Shown here in pieces: positions 1-7,555 of a stretch of 64,000 nt of DNA (its first letter is position 1; each line of letters starts with the position of its first letter). This stretch comes from an uncultured bacterium (GTDB taxonomy: Bacteria > Cyanobacteriota > Vampirovibrionia > Gastranaerophilales > Gastranaerophilaceae). Where the stretch lies: the NCBI GenBank assembly GCA_949292185.1, contig CASEYP010000029.1:62001-126000 (forward strand). Direction: 5' to 3'. A program made the position numbers and the translations under genes. The notes under the pieces are model-generated. The model was not told where the DNA came from. It ran no database searches and saw only the letters and a list, made by a program, of their open reading frames with translations.

Positions 1-1651
1 CTGCCATATATCTTAATCTGGATGTTGAAATTTGGTTAGAATTTATTTTTTCACCGTAATAATTACGATCGTTATCTTCCATAAAACCAAAACCTAATCT
101 ATGACGGAAGGTCAAATCTTTACCTTCCATTAAGAAATCTCTTTTTCTATAACCTTTATCATAGTAAATTTCAGCCATATATTTAGGCATTCTTGCACCC
201 ATAAACCATTCATCCATATATGAATTAGCCGCATATTGCAAGAACAAATTATCATCTAATCTTTGAATACCTTTCAAGAAAAATATATCAGCCGCAGAGC
301 CATAACCTAATTCAGTAGAGTTGTAAGTATTTCTATACTTCAAAGCGCCACCAAATCCAAAATCACCATGTTGGTAATTCAAAAACGGAATAACTTTCAT
401 TACAGAACCGCCAGGACCGCCAAACACAAATCCAGGACCAATAAACATACCCAACTTTCTTCTTGAACCAAATTCAGGATAATTAGCCTCAAAATAATCC
501 CTATTTTTATTTGTGTACGCAGTCAAACTTGGCCAAGTAAACCAATACTTGCCTTTTCTTCTAATTTCTATATTTTTTAAAGTAAAAACATCATGATTTT
601 TACGACCTTCAACATATATTTTTTCAACATTAAAATGTAACTGATTTCCGGTTGGATCACCAAAAAACAATGCTTTAGCATCATCATCAACAATCATACT
701 GCTGAACCTTGGACCAACCATTCTGGATGACATTCTATAAATCTGAGATTCATCTGAGTGTAAATTACCTTCTGTCAGAATTAATAACGAATTTTTTTGA
801 ACAGCATGCTTTGCATTCATTATAATAGTATTTGTTTTAGCCTCGATATTATCCATAACCATGGATTCTTCGTTCATATCAACTTCCATATAATCAGCTT
901 TAGCTGGCATACCATTTTTTACAACATAAACATGACCAATTCCTTTTAAGATATTAGAATCTTCATTATATGTCATCTTATCTGCTATAACTCTTGTATC
1001 CTGAGGCGGAATATACAAAACAGGACGACCGGTTGCAACAATATCACCTGTCTCTTCATCATAATTAATAAATTCACTGTCCAATTGAAGTTCTTTTTCA
1101 GTTACCTGCTCATTTACACCACCTTCCAAAGCCAGTGTATCAGAATTATCTACTGCTGAGGTTTCATTATGAATAGAATCTGCAATAGAGCCTTCTTCTG
1201 TTATAAGTTCAGAACTCTCATCACTAGCCTGTACTTCAGGTTCCTTTTGCCAAAACTTCATTTTTTTCCAGACATCAGACATTTTTAAAGGTGTTCCGCT
1301 ACTTTTTTTTGAAGAAGAACCTCTATTTTGAAGTTTATATTTTGCCATTAATCTTACTTGCTTAAATAATGGCATATTATCAGAATCTATATCTGAATAA
1401 TCACTTGTATAGGAATCAAAAGCATAATCATCAAAATTAGAAATAGAATCTTTCTGTTCGCCGGTAGCTGAAGCTGAAGGCTTACCACCTGAGACATCTC
1501 TTACATCCGGCATTCGCATAGGAGATTTAAAGAAAGTTTCACTACCATCCAAATCTGCAGGAGTAACAGCAGGCATATATTGTTCATCATAAGCATAAGC
1601 TGAACTTGTAAAACATAGTATAAAAAATATTATGAATATGAATTTTTTCAA
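1..1651 (-). CDS. lptD: LptD/OstA-like LPS-assembly outer membrane protein, C-terminus cut by window edge
   Basis: About 550 residues are readable from a TTG start at 1651; an AGAGG ribosome site lies about 8 bases upstream and no better ATG fits. A clear signal peptide (KKFIFIIFFILCFTSSAYA) is followed by a long polar, Ser/Glu-rich stretch to about residue 190. An OstA-type repeat region follows (...DSEFINYDEETGDIVATG..., then VIADKMTYNEDSNILKGIG). After that come alternating aromatic strands typical of an outer-membrane barrel (YFEANYPEFGSRRKLG). LptD inserts lipopolysaccharide into the outer leaflet. The gene lies 16 bases after the M23 gene and is probably cotranscribed with it. Family assignment rests on the OstA pattern and barrel-like sequence; other OstA-domain outer-membrane proteins are possible. 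Confidence 0.72.
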   Translation of the reverse strand, partial: MKKFIFIIFFILCFTSSAYAYDEQYMPAVTPADLDGSETFFKSPMRMPDVRDVSGGKPSASATGEQKDSISNFDDYAFDSYTSDYSDIDSDNMPLFKQVRLMAKYKLQNRGSSSKKSSGTPLKMSDVWKKMKFWQKEPEVQASDESSELITEEGSIADSIHNETSAVDNSDTLALEGGVNEQVTEKELQLDSEFINYDEETGDIVATGRPVLYIPPQDTRVIADKMTYNEDSNILKGIGHVYVVKNGMPAKADYMEVDMNEESMVMDNIEAKTNTIIMNAKHAVQKNSLLILTEGNLHSDESQIYRMSSRMVGPRFSSMIVDDDAKALFFGDPTGNQLHFNVEKIYVEGRKNHDVFTLKNIEIRRKGKYWFTWPSLTAYTNKNRDYFEANYPEFGSRRKLGMFIGPGFVFGGPGGSVMKVIPFLNYQHGDFGFGGALKYRNTYNSTELGYGSAADIFFLKGIQRLDDNLFLQYAANSYMDEWFMGARMPKYMAEIYYDKGYRKRDFLMEGKDLTFRHRLGFGFMEDNDRNYYGEKINSNQISTSRLRYMA

Positions 1652-1667
1652 ATAAAATACCTCTGTT

Positions 1668-2837
1668 TTAAATATAATTCAATGGATTTGTCGGTTTACC
1701 ATTTACACGAACCTCGAAATGGCAATGTGGACCGGTACTATAACCTGTTGAACCTTCTCTACCTACAGTTTGTCCTTTTTTAACATTTTGACCACTGCTT
1801 ACATTGATAGCTGACATGTGACCGTATAATGTTGTAATTGGTTTACCATTGATTACACCGTGATCCAAAATTACAACCTTACCATAACCGCCATACCAAC
1901 CAGCATATATTACTCTTCCATCATTAGAAGCCTTTATTGCTCCACCATTAGGACCTGCTATATCTATACCTGAATGGAAGATTCTACTTTTAAATATCGG
2001 GTGAGTTCTCCAACCAAAAGGTGAAGTAATTCTACCGGATATTGGATATATAAATCCTGTTGAAGAAACTCTTACAGGAGATGAACCTGAAGATGCATTT
2101 CGTCTGGTCATCTGCTCAATCATACTCTGGATACTTGCAGATTGTCTAGCCAACTCTCTTTCTGAACGTTCATAATAACTTTTATCCTTTTGTAAACGTT
2201 CAATCATTGATTTATTTTCTGCAATAGAACCTTGGATTGTAGCACGCTGATTATTAATATCCCTAATTGAAGCTTCTACCATTCTTTTTTGATTTTCAAC
2301 CTGAGTTTTCAACATGGCAATTTCATTGGCTTTTTCTTTAACTTGCTGCATACGTTTGTAATCATCTTGAATAATAATTTTTTCAAAATAAAACATATCC
2401 ATCAAATTATTAACATTTGTAGCAGACATAATCAACTCAAACATGCCTGTTCTTTGATGCTTATAAACTTGTCTAATACGAGATTTCATCGCAGCATCAA
2501 TACTTTTAAATTCAGCTATTGCATTAGCTAACTGATGTTCCATTGATGATAAGTTAGACATCAATGAATTATAACGCTGAGTTGTTGTTCTTAATTCAGA
2601 TTGAGCCTGTTCTAATTTTTGTTGATTATTACTCAACTTATTTTTTTCAGTACGCAATTTCAAATCCGCTTGTCTTTTCTTTTGCATAAAGTAATAACGT
2701 TTATTATTCGTCTGCTTTAACTTTTGAGTAAGTGAAGATTTTGTTGCAGCACTAACCGAAGTACCTCCAAAACCAAGCGTACCAAATATTATCCAGCTTA
2801 TCAATATATATTTTAAAAATTTATTATTATTTCTCAT
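1668..2837 (-). CDS. M23 family murein peptidase with coiled-coil (EnvC/NlpD-like)
   Basis: 389 residues. A signal peptide occupies about residues 1-30. A long coiled-coil rich in Gln, Lys and Glu runs from about 35 to 250, and a LytM/M23 domain from about 275 to 388. All zinc and catalytic positions are present: HSGID (His288, Asp292), YGHM (His340) and HCH (His371, His373). It could therefore be an active glycyl/DD-endopeptidase rather than a degenerate EnvC-type activator. It probably acts in the periplasm on peptidoglycan during division or remodelling. The start has no Shine-Dalgarno site but lies 8 bases after the stop of a 34-codon ORF, which suggests translational coupling. The lptD-like gene follows directly. 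Confidence 0.9.
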   Translation of the reverse strand: MRNNNKFLKYILISWIIFGTLGFGGTSVSAATKSSLTQKLKQTNNKRYYFMQKKRQADLKLRTEKNKLSNNQQKLEQAQSELRTTTQRYNSLMSNLSSMEHQLANAIAEFKSIDAAMKSRIRQVYKHQRTGMFELIMSATNVNNLMDMFYFEKIIIQDDYKRMQQVKEKANEIAMLKTQVENQKRMVEASIRDINNQRATIQGSIAENKSMIERLQKDKSYYERSERELARQSASIQSMIEQMTRRNASSGSSPVRVSSTGFIYPISGRITSPFGWRTHPIFKSRIFHSGIDIAGPNGGAIKASNDGRVIYAGWYGGYGKVVILDHGVINGKPITTLYGHMSAINVSSGQNVKKGQTVGREGSTGYSTGPHCHFEVRVNGKPTNPLNYI

Positions 2838-2845
2838 TGTTTATT

Positions 2846-2950
2846 TTATTTCACAAGTAGAGGGAGCAACATTAAACCAATAGTCCAAGCTATAAAAGTA
2901 ACACTTATAACTGCTATTATTAATCGTCTATGTTTTCTGAAAAATTCCAT
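2846..2950 (-). CDS. 34-residue single-pass membrane micropeptide
   Basis: The ORF begins MEFFRKHRRLII and is one basic N-terminus (RKHRR) followed by a hydrophobic segment of about 22 residues ending in LLVK. A strong GGGGAGAAG ribosome site precedes the ATG at 2950. Its stop is 8 bases before the M23 peptidase start, so it is probably the first gene of the M23-lptD operon. The basic-plus-membrane layout resembles the N-terminal anchor of SurA/PpiD-type periplasmic chaperones. Nothing else of such a protein is present, so it is either a relic or a stand-alone anchor peptide. Function is unknown. Confidence 0.55.
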   Translation of the reverse strand: MEFFRKHRRLIIAVISVTFIAWTIGLMLLPLLVK

Positions 2951-3078
2951 AACTTCTCCCCTTATATAATAAATATTGTACTATTAAAAAAAACTTTGTG
3001 CAAGAATTTTACCATACAATATTTACTAAAGGAAATGAGTCAAAGATATATAAATCCCAAATGTTACAAAAAATAATA

Positions 3079-3114
3079 TTTACAAAAAAATGAACTTTTT
3101 TAGTATAAAATCGT
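3079..3114 (+). promoter_or_regulatory. Promoter region of the ECF sigma operon (sigma-70-like and ECF-like motifs)
   Basis: Two overlapping possibilities are visible. A vegetative-type pair is TTTACA at 3079-3084 and TATAAA at 3104-3109 with a long 19-base spacer. An ECF-type pair is GAAC at 3092-3095 and CGT at 3112-3114 with a 16-base spacer, matching the general GAAC-N16/17-CGT pattern of autoregulated ECF sigma promoters. Either would transcribe the anti-sigma gene at 3139. Confidence 0.4.
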
Positions 3115-3138
3115 TATAAGGGTATAGAGGTTGATAAA

Positions 3139-3483
3139 ATGAAAGAAAAATGTACAAAATATGAAGCACTCTTTACTTTTAGAGATGAAAAAGAGTTAAA
3201 TGAACATATTCAAAACTGCGAAGACTGCAGACTTGAACATGGAAAAATGGCTCGAGTATCTGAGTTAATTCAAGAAGCTAAACCTTATTTCATTGAAAAG
3301 CGTAAAAATTTAGCAAAAGTAAAAGCTGCTTGTGCATTATTTATGCTAATGATTTGCGGAACAACCCTTGGCATAGTTAATTTCAACACCGATATCTCTG
3401 ACACCCTAAAATATGGTACGACATTAAGCGCAGAGGACTTAGATTTTCCTGTTGATTCATACGGGTTAATTTCTCTGGAATAG
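3139..3483 (+). CDS. Zinc-finger anti-sigma factor, single-pass membrane
   Basis: 114 residues. A ZAS-type zinc motif H-x3-C-x2-C (His23, Cys27, Cys30) near the N-terminus is typical of cytoplasmic anti-sigma domains. One transmembrane segment lies at about 62-84, followed by a short extracytoplasmic tail of about 30 residues. It probably holds the ECF sigma factor encoded 10 bases downstream, with its tail or a partner sensing envelope stress. The order is unusual: the anti-sigma gene precedes the sigma gene. The start has a TAGAGG ribosome site. The assignment rests on motif, topology and adjacency. Confidence 0.75.
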   Translation: MKEKCTKYEALFTFRDEKELNEHIQNCEDCRLEHGKMARVSELIQEAKPYFIEKRKNLAKVKAACALFMLMICGTTLGIVNFNTDISDTLKYGTTLSAEDLDFPVDSYGLISLE

Positions 3484-3492
3484 AGAAGGTTA

Positions 3493-3990
3493 ATGAATTT
3501 CAAAGAAGTAATTAATTCTAATAAACAGAATATAAAAAACATTATTCGCCTTATAACCAAAGAAGACAACGAAGACTTAGAACAGGAAGTCTATCTTAAA
3601 ATTTGGAAAAATTCCGACAAATACAAAGAACAAGGTTCAATAAAAAGTTGGATAAGTTCTATTACCAGAAATGCATCTTTGGATTATCTAAAGTCTGCCT
3701 ATCATAAAGTCTCTCAAACATCTACATCAGATGAATTTGTCTTAGCAAGTATTAAAGACAAAAAAACAACACCTGAATCAAATATCGTAAGTTTGGAAAG
3801 ACAAAAAACAATAGTTAAGGCAATTAATCGATTAAAACCAAAGTTTAAAGAAGTAATTATAATGTGCGAAATTAACGGATATTCTTACGAAGAATGCGCA
3901 CAAAGATTAAAATGTCCGGTAGGAACAATAAAATCGAGGTTATATAACGCTAAAAAAGAGTTAGCTATAGAACTTCAAGATTTATTATAA
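3493..3990 (+). CDS. ECF-type RNA polymerase sigma factor
   Basis: 165 residues. The region 2 pattern EDLEQEVYLKIWKN... and SIKSWISSITRNASLDYL is clear. The region 4 helix-turn-helix NRLKPKFKEVIIMCEINGYSYEECAQRL-KCPVGTIKSRLYNAKKEL is also present (written here in two parts). There is no region 1.1 or 3, so it belongs to the small ECF (sigma-70 group 4) type. It is sandwiched between its probable anti-sigma factor and a Spy/CpxP-like periplasmic protein, which makes it a likely envelope-stress regulator. A GAGAAGG ribosome site overlaps the end of the anti-sigma gene. Confidence 0.9.
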   Translation: MNFKEVINSNKQNIKNIIRLITKEDNEDLEQEVYLKIWKNSDKYKEQGSIKSWISSITRNASLDYLKSAYHKVSQTSTSDEFVLASIKDKKTTPESNIVSLERQKTIVKAINRLKPKFKEVIIMCEINGYSYEECAQRLKCPVGTIKSRLYNAKKELAIELQDLL

Positions 3991-4007
3991 TAATAAGAAA
4001 GGATAAT

Positions 4008-4595
4008 ATGAAAAAAACATTCTCATTATTATTTATAGCAGCAATATTGGCAACTTGTCCAATTACATTAGCAGCAGAAGCTGCCCCTCAAAAAGCTGAA
4101 GATAATATAAAACATCAAAATCAAACACCTCCTCCACGCCCATCAAAAGAAGAGATGAAGCGTCAGTTTGAACAGAGATTACAATTAACAGATAAACAAA
4201 AAGAAAAAGCTAAAATTATACACCAAAAAGGTCGCGCAAAAATGAAACCTGTTATGATGCAAATTGATTACAAAAGACAGGAAATAGAAACATTAAAACT
4301 TACGAAGATGTCTGAACGTATGCAAAAAGAAAAAACAGACAAACTACTTGCTGAAATAAAAGAACTTGAAAAGCAAGCGGACGCAATCAGAAAAGAAAAT
4401 ACTCAAGAATTTGAAAAAATATTGACCAAAAAGCAAAAGGCTGAACTTGAACAAATGAAAGCTGAAGGTCGAGCAAGATTTGCAAAAGAACACCCCCCTC
4501 GTCCACCATTTCAAGGACTTGGAACTCCAGGGTTTATGTTACGACCACTGCTTCCACCTCCACCAAATCAACCGGATAACAATTTTTGGAAATAA
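4008..4595 (+). CDS. Spy/CpxP-like periplasmic protein
   Basis: 195 residues. The signal peptide ends near ALAAEA. The mature protein is highly charged and helical, with two LTxxQ-type motifs (LQLTDKQKEKAK and ILTKKQKAELEQ) characteristic of Spy/CpxP/CnrX-like proteins. A proline-rich tail PPPRPS... begins the mature part and PPRPPFQGLG / PPPPNQPDNNFWK ends it. Spy-type proteins bind misfolded periplasmic proteins, and CpxP/CnrX types act as stress sensors. Here it follows the sigma gene by 17 bases and a terminator comes right after. It is therefore probably both a target and a modulator of the sigma/anti-sigma pair. Confidence 0.75.
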   Translation: MKKTFSLLFIAAILATCPITLAAEAAPQKAEDNIKHQNQTPPPRPSKEEMKRQFEQRLQLTDKQKEKAKIIHQKGRAKMKPVMMQIDYKRQEIETLKLTKMSERMQKEKTDKLLAEIKELEKQADAIRKENTQEFEKILTKKQKAELEQMKAEGRARFAKEHPPRPPFQGLGTPGFMLRPLLPPPPNQPDNNFWK

Positions 4596-4597
4596 AA

Positions 4598-4627
4598 AAG
4601 AAGGATTTAATATCCTTCTTTTTTTTT
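4598..4627 (+). terminator. Rho-independent terminator of the sigma/Spy operon
   Basis: A perfect 9-base-pair stem AAGAAGGAT / ATCCTTCTT with a 5-base loop is followed by a run of T. It overlaps the stop of the convergent gene at 4626. Confidence 0.85.
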
Positions 4628-4961
4628 AATTATCTAACGTCTTTTTTCGTTCTTCTTCTTCCTTGATAAACTTACAAACTTCTTCTAAACGCTTATCTTC
4701 CATCGCATCTATCAAGTCTTGAATATCCTTAAATTTGCCAAGTGCAAAACCTATTTCTGCAATCAAAACACAGTCATTACACAATCTATATTGCCCATAT
4801 TGAATAGATCCGGCAAGGCATTTATTTTTACCACAACAATCGCAATCGAAATACTCATTAGCACAATCCGGATTTTCATCAATATCATCCTGCACCATTT
4901 GATTTGCAACCAATTGCATTTCAGCAATAATTTCTTCAGGAGTTTTATTATTATCAACCAT
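4626..4961 (-). CDS. Small cysteine-rich (zinc-ribbon-like) cytoplasmic protein
   Basis: 111 residues from the ATG at 4961. A TTG two codons upstream (4967) is only 2 bases from the AAGGAG site at 4970-4975, whereas the ATG is 8 bases away, so the ATG is preferred. A cluster of cysteines (CANEYFDCDCCGKNKC ... CNDC) suggests a bound zinc or Fe-S site. The rest is acidic and helical, with a Lys/Glu-rich tail. The ribosome site overlaps the pdxJ stop, so it is the distal gene of a murT-pdxJ operon. I do not recognise a named family. Confidence 0.65.
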   Translation of the reverse strand: MVDNNKTPEEIIAEMQLVANQMVQDDIDENPDCANEYFDCDCCGKNKCLAGSIQYGQYRLCNDCVLIAEIGFALGKFKDIQDLIDAMEDKRLEEVCKFIKEEEERKKTLDN

Positions 4962-4973
4962 AATCAATTCTCC

Positions 4974-5684
4974 TTATTTAATTAAATCAGCCATTTCTCT
5001 AACAGCACTACCAAGGCCGTCAAATACAGCTTTTGAAATTATACTGTGCCCAATATTCAATTCATACAAACCTTCAATTTCATGCATTCTGCCAACATTA
5101 TGATAATTCAAACCATGACCTGCATTTACTCTTAAACCTAATGTTTGAGCCAATTCTGCAGCATTTTTCAAATCTTCAAAAGCATCCTCTTCTTCTAATG
5201 TTCCATAAACCAAAGAATAATGACCCGTATGCAATTCAATAAATTGAGCACCTGTTTGTGAACTTGCCATAACCTGTTCTTTAGTTGGGTCTATAAACAA
5301 ACTTACAATAATTCCTGCATCTGTTAATGGCTGAATAAAATTAATAATTTTTGTTAATTGACCTTGAACATCCAAACCGCCCTCTGTTGTAACTTCCTGT
5401 CTTTTTTCAGGAACTAAACATACTGAATGAGGCTTAATTTCAAGTGCAATTTTTTGCATTTCTTCTGTTACTGCCATTTCTAAATTCAAATTAGTTTTCA
5501 AAACTTTTATCAACGTTCTTACATCAGCATCTTTTATATGACGTCTGTCTTCGCGCAAATGTGTTGTGATAGAAGTTGCCCCATTTGCTTCACAAATTTC
5601 AGCAGCTTTAATAGGATCCGGATCAACTCCACCTCTTGCATTTCTTAATGTTGCTATATGATCAATATTTACACCTAAAAGCAT
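4974..5684 (-). CDS. pdxJ: Pyridoxine 5'-phosphate synthase
   Basis: 236 residues, the normal PdxJ length. The opening LGVNIDHIATLRNARGG is diagnostic. HLREDRRHI (phosphate/active site loop), E..LVPEKRQEVTTEGG and the C-terminal VNAGHGLNYHN / ELNIGHSIIS motifs are also present. It condenses 1-deoxyxylulose 5-phosphate with 3-amino-2-oxopropyl phosphate to make pyridoxine 5'-phosphate, a step of the DXP-dependent vitamin B6 route. It lies 13 bases after the MurT-like gene and has an AAAGGA ribosome site. Confidence 0.97.
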   Translation of the reverse strand: MLLGVNIDHIATLRNARGGVDPDPIKAAEICEANGATSITTHLREDRRHIKDADVRTLIKVLKTNLNLEMAVTEEMQKIALEIKPHSVCLVPEKRQEVTTEGGLDVQGQLTKIINFIQPLTDAGIIVSLFIDPTKEQVMASSQTGAQFIELHTGHYSLVYGTLEEEDAFEDLKNAAELAQTLGLRVNAGHGLNYHNVGRMHEIEGLYELNIGHSIISKAVFDGLGSAVREMADLIK

Positions 5685-5697
5685 AATTTTATCCTTT

Positions 5698-7041
5698 CTA
5701 AAATTTCATTTTACTAATTTTTAATAATGCAGTATAAGATGGAAGAATTGTAATTTTCTCATCCTCATTATCAGATTTTGCTGCCAATTCAATCGCTGAT
5801 TTTATATCCTCCATAACTACAATTTTATCTTGCGGAATTCCCGCGTATTTTAACCTTGTTGCCATATCTTTCGCTCTAATCCCTGATGTTATAACAAGTT
5901 TTTGAGCTCCTTTTAATCTTTCAAAATCACTATCCCATAACCATGAAATATCTCTTCCGTCAGCATAATTATCATTTATTGCAACAACAATATTTGAAGA
6001 TAAATCAACTGTTTTTAAGACTTCACTTGCACCAGTTGGATTTTTTATCAGTTGAATTAAAGCTTCATGACCATTTATAACTCTTCTTTCTGCCCTGCCA
6101 AAAATTGATTTGTAAGATAAAACTGCATCTTTTATCACATCATAATCAATTCCAAGAACTAATGCTGCAGTAATTGCTCCTAAAGCGTTATAAGCGTTAT
6201 ATAAACCAACTAAATTAATTCTAAACTCATAAGTTTTAGAATTTTGTTTATCAACAACTGTTAAATCTGAATAATCAGAATAGATTTTTACATAACCCTT
6301 AAAATCAGGCTCAGGTCGTCTATACCCACAAGAATCACAGTAATAATGACCTTCTTGTGCAAAAAACTGTTTTGAATATTTCAAAGGTTCCCCACAAACG
6401 CAATTAAAAACTTCTGTCGGAGCATTAGAAGTTGAATTATGAATATCTGAACAGAATTCTACCTCTTCAAATCCATAATAAATAGCATCCCTGCCTTTTC
6501 CAAAATTTGTTACTAGCGGATCATCTGCATTTAACAATAAAATCAAGGACTTATTTTTATCGATAGCATTTTGAATAAAACTTGCCGTTGTTGCAAGCTC
6601 GCCATATCTATCTAATTGATCTCTGAATAAATTTGTTACAAGTAAGAAATCTGCATCAAAATAATCATACAACTTTGTTAAATAAGCTTCATCGGACTCA
6701 ATTACAGCATAATCAAACTTTTTAAAAGGTAAAATATTCAAAGCAAAAGCATTTGCAATGCCTGTTAACATATTTGCACCCTTAACATTATGAATAACTT
6801 GATTTTTATCATCCTCTAAGATGTGAGCTAATAACCCGGATGTTGTAGTCTTACCGTTAGTTCCTGAAACAGTAACAGCAGCTGATGTAATATAATTTTT
6901 ACAGTAAGCTAAAAATTTTGGACAAAATTTCAAAGTCATCATACCGACAAAAGATGTTCCTGATGATTTACCCAAAAGTTTTATTGCCAAATAAAGCGCT
7001 CTTGCTAATATTAAAGATATATAAAATCTAAACTTATCCAT
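5698..7041 (-). CDS. murT: MurT-like Mur ligase (lipid II isoglutaminyl synthase subunit type, DUF1727)
   Basis: 447 residues. An N-terminal hydrophobic stretch is followed by the Mur ligase ATP loop SGTNGKTTTSG (about 59-69). The central domain contains a Cys4 zinc ribbon (CVCGEP ... CDSCGYR). The C-terminal DUF1727 part carries INDNYADGRDISWLWD, which includes the aspartate required in MurT. In Gram-positive bacteria MurT works with the glutaminase GatD to amidate D-Glu of lipid II. No gatD-like gene is adjacent here. It probably modifies the peptidoglycan precursor, but the amide donor partner is not visible in the window. It leads a pdxJ operon. Confidence 0.85.
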   Translation of the reverse strand: MDKFRFYISLILARALYLAIKLLGKSSGTSFVGMMTLKFCPKFLAYCKNYITSAAVTVSGTNGKTTTSGLLAHILEDDKNQVIHNVKGANMLTGIANAFALNILPFKKFDYAVIESDEAYLTKLYDYFDADFLLVTNLFRDQLDRYGELATTASFIQNAIDKNKSLILLLNADDPLVTNFGKGRDAIYYGFEEVEFCSDIHNSTSNAPTEVFNCVCGEPLKYSKQFFAQEGHYYCDSCGYRRPEPDFKGYVKIYSDYSDLTVVDKQNSKTYEFRINLVGLYNAYNALGAITAALVLGIDYDVIKDAVLSYKSIFGRAERRVINGHEALIQLIKNPTGASEVLKTVDLSSNIVVAINDNYADGRDISWLWDSDFERLKGAQKLVITSGIRAKDMATRLKYAGIPQDKIVVMEDIKSAIELAAKSDNEDEKITILPSYTALLKISKMKF

Positions 7042-7129
7042 ATAAAATAGTCCTTTAGACGTATTCCAAAAATGGGAATAATAATATATTATTTCTTATA
7101 ATATATTACAAAAAATGAAAAGATAAAAG

Positions 7130-7492
7130 ATGTTGACACTATTTTTTACAATAATATTTTTAGCAGAGCTTATCATAACACTTTGGGTAGTTTCACTACT
7201 TCAAAAGGCTGATCGCAAGGTTTGTGAAGCAAATAATTTAGTAACTAGTTATAGATTAGAGCTTAAAACAAAACTAGATAAATTAAATGCAATATTAAAC
7301 ATTGCGCATCTAAGTCTTGAATATGCAATTGAGTATGCCAAAGAAAAGAAAAATAATATAGAACAATTTTTCAAAAAAGACCTAATTATGACACTGCTTG
7401 TTTTTACACTAAAAATACCTGAACATAATATTGCAAAAGGTCTTAAAATTTTTCTCATATTAAAACAAGCGTATTTAAAACTTTTTAAATAA
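7130..7492 (+). CDS. Unknown membrane-anchored helical protein
   Basis: 120 residues. One strongly hydrophobic N-terminal helix (about 3-24) is followed by an amphipathic, Lys/Glu-rich region that could form a coiled coil, then a second, weaker hydrophobic stretch around 84-98. The start has no good ribosome site (AAAAGATAAAAG precedes it). A terminator directly downstream supports a real transcription unit. The layout resembles other short membrane-anchored helical proteins such as the DUF948/YtxH type, but no family motif is recognised. Confidence 0.6.
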   Translation: MLTLFFTIIFLAELIITLWVVSLLQKADRKVCEANNLVTSYRLELKTKLDKLNAILNIAHLSLEYAIEYAKEKKNNIEQFFKKDLIMTLLVFTLKIPEHNIAKGLKIFLILKQAYLKLFK

Positions 7493-7501
7493 ATATAAAT
7501 A

Positions 7502-7535
7502 AAAAATGCAGATAATACATTATCTGCATTTTTTA
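7502..7535 (+). terminator. Rho-independent terminator (both directions)
   Basis: The stem AAATGCAGATAAT / ATTATCTGCATTT has a very short loop and is flanked by A and T runs. It can serve the plus-strand gene at 7130 and the convergent pseudopilin. Confidence 0.85.
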
Positions 7536-7555
7536 TACTTGAATAATATTAACTT

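Noticed and set aside
2289-2531. Plus-strand ORF opposite the M23 gene
   Set aside because: It lies wholly antisense to a well-supported gene and has no ribosome site or domain.
4962-4967. TTG start for the Cys-rich protein
   Set aside because: Only 2 bases from AAGGAG, too close; the ATG at 4961 has correct spacing.
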